A DNA stretch of 19,893 bases from Burkholderiaceae bacterium. Lineage in GTDB: Bacteria > Pseudomonadota > Gammaproteobacteria > Burkholderiales > Burkholderiaceae. The notes under the pieces are model-generated. The model was not told the DNA's origin, made no database searches, and saw only the letters and a program-made list of their open reading frames with translations. A program made the translations under genes and the position numbers. The DNA lies in contig JASLEM010000326.1 in the NCBI GenBank assembly GCA_030151165.1, positions 1 through 19,893 of the forward strand, written 5' to 3'. Positions 14,479 through 19,893 of the stretch are shown piece after piece (position 1 is the first letter of the stretch; each line of letters starts with the position of its first letter).

Positions 14479-14867
14479 CACGATGCAGCCCCCGCTTGAG
14501 TTGCCTTGGCCGGGCCGTCGAGGCGTGCCAACAACTGATCGATGTAGACGGTCGATTCGGGGAAGGCCGCCTTCTCTCCGTTCCACAGCGCGCGTGCCTT
14601 GTCCGGGTTGCCTGCGTCGAGGTACAGCATCCCGAGATGCGCGCGGAACCCCGGCGGCAACGCGGTGTGGGCAGCAGCCGACTTTTCGGACTGCGCTTCA
14701 AGCGCGGCGATCTGCTCGGCGGGTGACTGCCCCTCCCCGCGCAGCGTGTCGTATTGCTGATGGGGGAATGTGCCCCATGCGTAGAGCGGTTGCGGCGCGT
14801 GGGCGCAGCCCGCAAGAGCGACAACGCAGAGCGCGGCGCCGAGCCCGCGCGCGGAAAGGGCGCTCAT
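14478..14867 (-). CDS. DUF4810 family lipoprotein
   Basis: A 129-residue predicted lipoprotein. MSALSARGLGAALCVVALAGC ends in a lipobox with Cys21. The mature region starts with PLYAWGTFPHQQYDTL and contains a TPR-like helical pair (GFRAHLGMLYLDAGNPDKAR, then LWNGEKAAFPES), as seen in DUF4810 proteins. An AGGAGG 8 bases before the ATG at 14867 fixes this start in preference to the in-frame ATG at 14885, which would place that motif inside the gene. Its start overlaps the stop of the CsgG-like gene by four bases (ATGA), and its stop overlaps the next start. This gene lies between CsgG-like and DUF799 genes, as in the Neisseria GNA1162 locus, which supports a shared complex of small helical lipoprotein, CsgG-like protein and GNA1162. 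Confidence 0.88.
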   Translation of the reverse strand: MSALSARGLGAALCVVALAGCAHAPQPLYAWGTFPHQQYDTLRGEGQSPAEQIAALEAQSEKSAAAHTALPPGFRAHLGMLYLDAGNPDKARALWNGEKAAFPESTVYIDQLLARLDGPAKATQAGAAS

Positions 14868-15541
14868 CGGCGCGCCTCCTGCCATTGGCCGGCGTCTTTG
14901 CCCGCGGCGAGGCGATCGACGGCCTCACGGATGGCCAGGTCGAGCACCTTGCCGTTCAGCGTCGCGTCGTAGGCCGCAGTGCCGCCGAAGCCGAGCACCT
15001 CGCGGTTCGACAGTTCGAACTCGCCGGCGCCGCCGACCGAGTAGACGACTTCCGATGTCAACGTGTTGACGACGTTGAGCGTGACCTTGGCATAGGCGAT
15101 CTGGCGCTTGCCATGACCGAGGATGCCGAACAATTGCTCGTCGCCGACTTCCTTGCGCCCGAACTCCGTCACATCGCCCGTGACGAGATACGCCGCGCCG
15201 CGAAGCTGTTGCGTGGCGCCTTGCAACTTCGCTTCCTGCGCGCCTTCGCTGAGGTTGTCGCGATCGAGCACGGCGAAGCGCTGCGATTGCTGGAGATGGG
15301 CGACCAGCGTCGTCTTGGCTTGGCTGCCGAGACGGTCGACACCATCCGAGAACACGCCGCGGCCGAAGCTGGAATGATTGTCGAACTTGCCGATGGACAC
15401 GGGCACGCGCGGGCCGTTATAGGCGACCGCGGCGGACTGCGTCTTCTCGACTTGCACGGAGTGCGACGACTCGGTGGCACAACCGGCGATCGCGAGTGCG
15501 CACGCCGCTACCGCGCCTGCGGCGCTGAAACGATTCAACAT
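14864..15541 (-). CDS. CsgG/HfaB-family lipoprotein
   Basis: A 225-residue lipoprotein of the CsgG family. The signal sequence MLNRFSAAGAVAACALAIAGC yields Cys21. Recognisable family segments are VPVSIGKFDNHSSFGRGVFS, LQQSQRFAVLDRDNL (near residue 95) and AYLVTGDVTEFGRKE, followed by YAKVTLNVVNTLTSEVVYS. In curli systems CsgG forms the outer membrane export pore, but no csgA, csgB, csgE or csgF is present here and the gene heads a DUF4810-DUF799 operon, so curli export is not implied. GAGGGAGG 5 bases before the ATG is one of the strongest ribosome binding sites in the window. A TATACT -10 lies about 70 bases upstream. The role is probably in envelope transport or stress; which substrate is moved, if any, is unknown. 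Confidence 0.9.
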   Translation of the reverse strand: MLNRFSAAGAVAACALAIAGCATESSHSVQVEKTQSAAVAYNGPRVPVSIGKFDNHSSFGRGVFSDGVDRLGSQAKTTLVAHLQQSQRFAVLDRDNLSEGAQEAKLQGATQQLRGAAYLVTGDVTEFGRKEVGDEQLFGILGHGKRQIAYAKVTLNVVNTLTSEVVYSVGGAGEFELSNREVLGFGGTAAYDATLNGKVLDLAIREAVDRLAAGKDAGQWQEARR

Positions 15542-15611
15542 GGAACCTCCCTCGATGGATGACTGATCTCGCGTTGCCGATGTCTTTGCGATCGGCTAAC
15601 ACGCGCCAGTC

Positions 15612-15639
15612 AGTATAGGGTCGGCGCTATTCCCGTCGC
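15612..15639 (-). promoter_or_regulatory. Probable promoter of the CsgG-like lipoprotein operon
   Basis: On the minus strand TATACT (complement of 15612-15617) is a 5-of-6 match to the sigma-70 -10 box. A weak GCGACG (complement of 15634-15639) lies 16 bases upstream and shares only the central GAC with the -35 consensus. Transcription would start near 15605, giving a leader of about 64 bases with a strong Shine-Dalgarno sequence. The -35 overlaps the hairpin that ends the upstream gene. Confidence 0.55.
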
Positions 15640-15672
15640 GTCCCCGCGGTGCATGTGCACCGGGGGCGCGAC
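15635..15672 (-). terminator. Long hairpin after the EF-G-like gene
   Basis: GTCGCG-T-CCCC (15635-15645) pairs with 15662-15672 including one T-G pair, and GGTGCA (15648-15653) with TGCACC (15656-15661), forming about 17 bp with a two-base bulge. It lies 35 bases beyond the stop of the EF-G-like gene on the minus strand, with no U-tract. It is probably the end of that transcript and partly overlaps the promoter of the lipoprotein operon. Confidence 0.55.
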
Positions 15673-15706
15673 GTGATGGAGGTCACGCAATTCCGGGACG
15701 CGTCAG

Positions 15707-17758
15707 TCAGTCCACGTCCACCGGCTTGTGCTGGTTCCGCAGCGCGTTCTGCACGCTGGTCGGCGCCGGCTCGTAGTGCGAGAACGCGAGCGTGTAGTGG
15801 CCTTCGCCGCTGGTCATCGCGTTGAGTCGCATCGCGTAGCCGATCAGCTCCGCGGCCGGCGCCTGGCCGCGCACGACCATCGCGCCGCCGAGCTGCGCCT
15901 CGGTGCCGTTGACCTGGCCGCGGCGTGAGGCGAGGTCGCCGGTGATGTCGCCCATCGCGCTCGCGGGCGCGACGATCTCCACGTCGACGATCGGCTCCAG
16001 CACGATCGGCCGCGCCTCCATGATCGCGACCCACGTGGCCTTGCGCGCGGCGGTCGCGAAGGCGATGTCCTTCGAGTCCACGCTGTGGCTCTTGCCGTCA
16101 TGCACGGTGACGCGGATGTCCTCGACCGGATAGCCCGCGATCGCGCCGGCCGCGAGCGCCTCGCGCACGCCTTTCTCGACCGCCTGCATGAACTGCCCGG
16201 GGATCGCGCCGCCCTTGACGGCGTCGACGAACTCGAAGCCCTCGCCGCGCGCCTTCGGCTCGACGCGCAGGAACACCTCGCCGAACTGCCCCGCGCCGCC
16301 GGTCTGCTTCTTGTGGCGGTGGTGGCCCTCCGCCTTCACGGTGATGGTCTCGCGGTAGGCGGTGCGCGGCGGGCGCGTCTCGGCCTCGAACCTGTGCACG
16401 TCGCGCAGCCGCTCGAGCAGCATGCGCAGGTGCAGCTCGCCGAGCCCGTTGACGACCGTCTCGCGCGTCGCCGCGACCTGCTCGATGCGCAGGCACGGAT
16501 CCTCGTCGACGGCGCGTTGCACGAGATCCCACAGCCGCTGCTCGTCGCCGTGGCGCTTCGGCTCGATCGCGATGCCGTGCACCGGCGCCGGGAACGCGAG
16601 CGGCTTGAGGTGCATGTGGCTGTCCTCGGCGGCGTCGTGCAGCACGGCGTCGAAGTGCATCGCGTCGACCTTCGCGATGGCGCAGATGTCGCCCGGCAGC
16701 GCGCGCGAGATCTCGACGTGCTCGGCGCCCTGCAGTCGATAGAGATGGCACACCTTGAACGGTTTGCGGCCGTCACCGACGAACAGCTGGCTGTCGCGCG
16801 TGATGCAGCCCTGGTGCACGCGCAGGATGCCCATCTTGCCGACGTACGGGTCGACGGTGACCTTGAACACGTGCGCGATCACGTGCAGGTTCGGGTCGGG
16901 CTTCGCGTGGACGAGCTTGGCATCCTCGCCTTCGCCGTCCAGGAAATCCGGCGGGTTGCCTTCGGTCGGGTTCGGCAGCAGCTTGGCGATCGCGTCGAGC
17001 AGCTCCGGCACGCCGGCGCCGGTGCGCGCGGAGACGAAGCACACCGGGATCAGGTGCCCCTCGCGCAGCGCCTGCTCGAGCGGCGCGTGGAGCTCGCTCG
17101 CGTCGACGTCGCCCTGGTTGAGGTAGCGGTCGACGAAGTCGGCGTCGACCTCCACGACCTGTTCGACGAGCGCGCGATGCGCTTCCTCGGGCGAGGAGAA
17201 GTCGCTGTCGCCGTCGCGGTTGAAGAAGCAGTCGACGACGCGCGTGCCGCGGGCGGCCGGCAGGTTCAGCGGCAGGCATTCGCGGCCGAACGCGGCGCGG
17301 ATCTGCGCGAGCACCGCGGCGCAGTCGGCGCCGGCGACGTCGATGCGGTTGACGATGATCATCCGGTCGAGCCGGCGCTCGGCCGCGTGCGCCATCATGC
17401 GCTGCGCGGTGGCGTCGACGCCCGCCGTGGCGCTGATGACGAGGGCGGCGGTCTCGACGGCCTCGAGCGCGGGCAGCGACTGGCCGACGAATTCGAGCGC
17501 GCCCGGCGTGTCGAGCAACTGGAGACGCGTGCCGGCGTGGCTGCAGTGCAGCACCGAGGTGTTGAGCGAATGCTGCACCCGCTTCTCGAGCGGATCGTGG
17601 TCGCTCACGGTCGATCCGCGCTCCACGCATCCCGCGGTCTTGATGGCGCCTGCGCGCGCCAGCAAGGCCTCGGCGAGTGTCGTCTTCCCGGTGGCCGAGG
17701 CGCCCACCAGGGCGACGTTGCGAATCGTGGCAATGTCCGACGGATCGATGCTGGTCAT
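15707..17758 (-). CDS. Elongation factor G-like translational GTPase (EF-G paralogue)
   Basis: A 683-residue member of the EF-G superfamily. The G domain shows the P-loop GASATGKT (19-26), DTPG (83-86), NRID (137-140, NKxD in most relatives) and a downstream VSART for G5. Domains II-V follow, with domain IV marked by HRHKKQTGGAGQFGEVFL and domain V by EPIVDVEIVAPASAMGDITG. It departs from canonical EF-G in two ways: the catalytic histidine after DTPG is Ala (DTPGALEF), and switch I lacks RGITI, reading DPLEKRVQHSLNTSV. These are features of the EF-G-like paralogue group that includes Thermus EF-G-2; their cellular role is unsettled. The start at 17758 has GGAGA upstream; the extra 20 codons before it look non-coding. 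No ribosomal protein or tuf genes are nearby, so this is not the housekeeping fusA locus. Confidence 0.92.
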   Translation of the reverse strand: MTSIDPSDIATIRNVALVGASATGKTTLAEALLARAGAIKTAGCVERGSTVSDHDPLEKRVQHSLNTSVLHCSHAGTRLQLLDTPGALEFVGQSLPALEAVETAALVISATAGVDATAQRMMAHAAERRLDRMIIVNRIDVAGADCAAVLAQIRAAFGRECLPLNLPAARGTRVVDCFFNRDGDSDFSSPEEAHRALVEQVVEVDADFVDRYLNQGDVDASELHAPLEQALREGHLIPVCFVSARTGAGVPELLDAIAKLLPNPTEGNPPDFLDGEGEDAKLVHAKPDPNLHVIAHVFKVTVDPYVGKMGILRVHQGCITRDSQLFVGDGRKPFKVCHLYRLQGAEHVEISRALPGDICAIAKVDAMHFDAVLHDAAEDSHMHLKPLAFPAPVHGIAIEPKRHGDEQRLWDLVQRAVDEDPCLRIEQVAATRETVVNGLGELHLRMLLERLRDVHRFEAETRPPRTAYRETITVKAEGHHRHKKQTGGAGQFGEVFLRVEPKARGEGFEFVDAVKGGAIPGQFMQAVEKGVREALAAGAIAGYPVEDIRVTVHDGKSHSVDSKDIAFATAARKATWVAIMEARPIVLEPIVDVEIVAPASAMGDITGDLASRRGQVNGTEAQLGGAMVVRGQAPAAELIGYAMRLNAMTSGEGHYTLAFSHYEPAPTSVQNALRNQHKPVDVD

Positions 17759-17839
17759 GGCGCGTGTCTCCACGGGCCGGGACGCCAGGCGGCAGCGCGG
17801 CGACCCGAACCGCGACACGGCCGGATGGCAGGGGATTCG

Positions 17840-17868
17840 AGACTACGCCGCTCGAGCGAGGTGCGCAA
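17840..17868 (-). promoter_or_regulatory. Possible sigma-70 promoter of the EF-G-like gene
   Basis: On the minus strand TTGCGC (complement of 17863-17868) and TAGTCT (complement of 17840-17845) are separated by exactly 17 bases. Each matches the consensus in three of six positions, including the most conserved T, A and final T of the -10 box. Transcription would begin about 75 bases before the ATG at 17758. There is no competing promoter-like pair in the rest of this gap. Confidence 0.4.
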
Positions 17869-17906
17869 TGGGGACTGCGCCGTTCCGGGGCCGTGCCTTG
17901 GCAGGG

Positions 17907-18046
17907 GTGGATCCTGCGACTGCGCGCAAGATGACAAGCCATCGTGATCGCCACAAGGTTGCCCGGTCATCCTGCGCGCAGGCTGACAAGCCATCGCGAT
18001 CGCCACCAGGTTGCCCTGTCATCCTGCGCGCAGTCGCAGGATCCAC
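17907..18046. repeat. Palindromic intergenic repeat with two 52-base tandem units
   Basis: The outer arms 17907-17935 and 18018-18046 are 29-base inverted repeats with one mismatch. Between and overlapping them are two direct copies of a 52-base unit (17932-17983 and 17984-18035) that differ at four positions. Each unit contains a CCTGCGCGCAGG-type core; the one at 17966-17987 is a 22-base palindrome with a single mismatched pair. This looks like a dispersed REP-like element, of the kind whose stray translations read VILRAVAGSTPA in many proteobacteria. It fills the gap between amn and the EF-G-like gene, which are transcribed in the same direction; the remaining bases of 17759-18078 hold only the weak promoter. 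Confidence 0.85.
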
Positions 18047-18078
18047 GCCCGCCGTGACGTCCCGCCGCGGAGCGGCCG

Positions 18079-19551
18079 CTATTGGAACGCGACTTCGGCG
18101 AAGCCGCGCAGCTTGCGGCTGTGCAGCTTGTCTCCCGACCCGCGCAGCAGCTCCAGCGCGCGGATGCCGATGCGCAGGTGCTGCTCGACGCGCTCGCGGT
18201 AGAAGTGGTTGGCCATGCCGGGCAGCTTGATCTCGCCGTGCAGCGGCTTGTCCGAGACGCACAGCAGGGTGCCGTACGGCACTCGGAAGCGGAAGCCGTT
18301 GGCGGCGATCGTGGCGGATTCCATGTCGAGCGCGATCGCGCGGCTCTGGCTGAAGCGGCGCTCCGGGCCCGGGTGCGGCAGCAGTTCCCAGTTGCGGTTG
18401 TCGGTCGACGCCACCGTGCCCGTTCGCATCACGCGCTTCAGGTCGAAGCCGGCGAGCTGCGTGATGTCGGCCACGGCCTGCTCGAGCGCGACCTGCACCT
18501 CGGCCAGCGGCGGGATCGGCACCCACAGCGGCAGCTCCTCGTCCAGCACGTGGTCCTCGCGGACGTAGCCGTGCGCGAGCACGTAGTCGCCGAGCTGCTG
18601 TGTCGTGCGCAGGCCAGCGCAGTGGCCCAGCATGATCCAGGCGTGCGGGCGCAGCACCGCGATGTGGTCGCTGATGTTCTTCGCGTTCGACGGCCCGACG
18701 CCGATGTTGACCATCGTGATGCCACTGTTGTCCGCGCGCTTCAGGTGGTACGCGGGCATCTGCGGCAGGCGCGCGGGCGCGACGCCGGCGGGGCCGGTCG
18801 GCGCGGGCAGGCCCAGGCGCGTGGTGACGACATTGCCGGGCTCGACGAACTCGCTGTACTCCGAGTCCTCGCGCGCCATCTCGCGGTGGCCGAGCGCGAT
18901 GAACTCGTCGATGTAGAACTGGTAGTTCGTGAACAGCACGAAGTTCTGGAAGTGGTCGGGCGCGGTGCCGGTGTAGTGGCGCAGCCGGTGCAGCGAGTAG
19001 TCGACGCGCGGCGCCGTGAACAGCGCGAGCGGCAACGGCTCGCCGGGGCCGGCGTCGTAGGTGCCGTTGGCGATGCCGTCGTCCATCGCGGCGAGGTTGG
19101 GCAGGTCGAACAGGTCGCGCAGCTGCAGGCGTTGCGTCGCGGTCAGCGTGCCTTCGACGTGGTCGTGCTCGGCGAAGCTGAAGTGCAGCGGCATCGGCTC
19201 GCGGCTGACGCCGACCTCGATCTTCACGCCGTGGTGCTGGTGCAGCAGGCGGAACTGCTCGCGGTAGTAGTCGGCGAAGAGCTCGGGCCGCGTCAGCGTC
19301 GTCTCGAACGTGCCGGGGCCGGCGACGAAGCCGAAGCTGGAGACCGAGTCCGCACGCGCGACGGTGTCGGTGTGCACGCGCACGCTCGGGTAGCAGGCGC
19401 GCACGTGCGACGCGGGCGCGCGGCCGGCGACGAAGTCGTGCAGGTGCTTGCGAAGGTGGTCGACGCCGGCTTGGTAGATCTGGCGCACGCGGGCGACGGC
19501 GGCGTCGGGGTCGTCGAAGGATTCGCGGGGGACGAGCAGTGGTTCGATCAT
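18079..19551 (-). CDS. amn: AMP nucleosidase
   Basis: Hydrolyses AMP to adenine and ribose 5-phosphate, a cytoplasmic step in purine balance. At 490 residues it matches the E. coli enzyme in length. Residues 1-200 form the N-terminal regulatory domain (ACYPSVRVHTDTVARADSVS, TLTRPELFADYYREQF). Residues about 270-475 are the phosphorylase-like catalytic domain, with TMVNIGVGPSNAKNISDHIA (279-298), WIMLGHCAGLR (305-315), MESATIAANGFR (410-421) and CVSDKPLHGEIKLPG (431-445), whose Asp is in the position of the catalytic acid of nucleoside phosphorylases. There is no Shine-Dalgarno sequence before the ATG at 19551; CACAAT ends 6 bases before it, so the message may be leaderless. It stands apart from its neighbours: a repeat element lies downstream and a divergent gene upstream. 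Confidence 0.95.
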   Translation of the reverse strand: MIEPLLVPRESFDDPDAAVARVRQIYQAGVDHLRKHLHDFVAGRAPASHVRACYPSVRVHTDTVARADSVSSFGFVAGPGTFETTLTRPELFADYYREQFRLLHQHHGVKIEVGVSREPMPLHFSFAEHDHVEGTLTATQRLQLRDLFDLPNLAAMDDGIANGTYDAGPGEPLPLALFTAPRVDYSLHRLRHYTGTAPDHFQNFVLFTNYQFYIDEFIALGHREMAREDSEYSEFVEPGNVVTTRLGLPAPTGPAGVAPARLPQMPAYHLKRADNSGITMVNIGVGPSNAKNISDHIAVLRPHAWIMLGHCAGLRTTQQLGDYVLAHGYVREDHVLDEELPLWVPIPPLAEVQVALEQAVADITQLAGFDLKRVMRTGTVASTDNRNWELLPHPGPERRFSQSRAIALDMESATIAANGFRFRVPYGTLLCVSDKPLHGEIKLPGMANHFYRERVEQHLRIGIRALELLRGSGDKLHSRKLRGFAEVAFQ

Positions 19552-19672
19552 GGCGTCATTGTGGATGAAACGCGTGACGGCGCGACGTCGCCGGCGGGCG
19601 CGCGCACGGCGCTTTCCGGGCGGCCGCGGCGCGACGCGCCAGCCGCTGGACGGCCGCCCCGCGCCGCTTGCC

Positions 19673-19678
19673 TACACT
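19673..19678 (+). promoter_or_regulatory. -10 box predicting a leaderless transcript
   Basis: TACACT ends 6 bases before the ATG at 19685, so a normal transcription start would coincide with the start codon. This is the same layout as TACGAT before the protease at 11363. A -35 is not recognisable in the GC-rich sequence upstream. Confidence 0.45.
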
Positions 19679-19684
19679 TGCGGG

Positions 19685-19893
19685 ATGAACAGGCGGACGA
19701 ACGATCGAAACGAGGGCAGGCCGGCGCGCCGCGCGGTGGCGGTGGGCATGGGCGTCGCGGCCCTCGGGCTGGCGCTGCTGGCGCCGGCGCTCGCGAACGT
19801 GCATCGCAAGATCGCGCGCGCCGCGCACCCCGCGTCCAAGGCGGCGCCGGCCGCCTCCGCGGCATCGGGCGCGGTGGCCGCGGCGTCGGCGGC
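19685..19893 (+). CDS. N-terminal fragment of an exported or membrane-anchored protein (cut by window edge)
   Basis: About 69 codons are visible before the window ends without a stop. The protein opens with a basic N-region MNRRTNDRNEGRPARR, then a hydrophobic stretch VAVGMGVAALGLALLAPALA (about residues 18-37) and an Ala/Ser/Pro-rich segment. This can be a signal peptide cleaved near ALA-NVHRK, or an anchor followed by a flexible linker. No domain is visible, so no function can be given. There is no clear Shine-Dalgarno sequence; a TACACT hexamer 7 bases before the A of the ATG supports this start as a leaderless one. The gene is divergent from amn, with 133 bases between the two start codons. 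Confidence 0.6.
   Translation, partial: MNRRTNDRNEGRPARRAVAVGMGVAALGLALLAPALANVHRKIARAAHPASKAAPAASAASGAVAAASA

Noticed and set aside
14864..15541. Curli secretion locus
   Set aside because: The CsgG-like protein is not accompanied by any curli subunit or CsgE/CsgF gene; the DUF4810/DUF799 neighbours indicate the GNA1162-type operon.
17907..18046. CRISPR array
   Set aside because: Only two 52-base units are present and they abut without unique spacers; the structure is a palindromic tandem repeat.

Overview
This is a very GC-rich window with strong G/C preference at third codon positions. The gene content is typical of an aerobic Gram-negative proteobacterium: a TonB-dependent receptor, several lipoproteins, AMP nucleosidase, 4-hydroxyphenylpyruvate dioxygenase and a GNA1162/DUF4810/CsgG lipoprotein operon. 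Taken together I favour a betaproteobacterium of the order Burkholderiales, but that placement is an inference from gene content. I see no integrase, transposase, phage gene, plasmid function, rRNA, tRNA or CRISPR array, so this reads as ordinary chromosome.

Layout, left to right. At 1-459 (minus) lies the 5' part of hpd (tyrosine catabolism), divergent from an Lrp/AsnC-type regulator at 609-1097 (plus). Then comes a minus-strand block read from right to left: a large TonB-dependent receptor (5915 to 3051) with a clear intrinsic terminator, three very small genes (65, 62 and 87 codons at 2887-2099) separated by strong hairpins, and an HDOD-domain protein (1964-1116). A 710-base intergenic region (5916-6625) separates the receptor from a divergent, exported tricorn-like S41 protease of 1142 residues (6626-10054, plus).

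A small membrane protein (10438-10148, minus) and a helix-turn-helix-type protein (11241-10630, minus) follow. The latter is divergent from a two-gene unit on the plus strand: an exported trypsin-like protease (11363-12787) overlapping a gene for a protein with an N-terminal FHA domain and five membrane spans (12769-13764). This pair converges on a tightly coupled three-lipoprotein operon on the minus strand: CsgG-like, DUF4810 and DUF799/GNA1162 (15541 to 13816). Upstream of it lie an EF-G paralogue (17758-15707, minus), a 320-base gap holding a palindromic and tandem repeat element, and amn, AMP nucleosidase (19551-18079, minus). The window ends in the start of an exported or membrane-anchored protein (19685 onward, plus).

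The most interesting items are four. First is the protease/FHA membrane pair, whose predicted topology places the FHA domain in the cytoplasm and an acidic tail in the periplasm, and whose FHA domain lacks its conserved phosphothreonine-contact serine. Second is an EF-G paralogue lacking the catalytic histidine and the usual switch I. Third is a repeated promoter layout predicting leaderless mRNAs. Fourth are the structured intergenic regions at 5916-6625 and 17907-18046. Nothing here can be claimed as an established new system from sequence alone.
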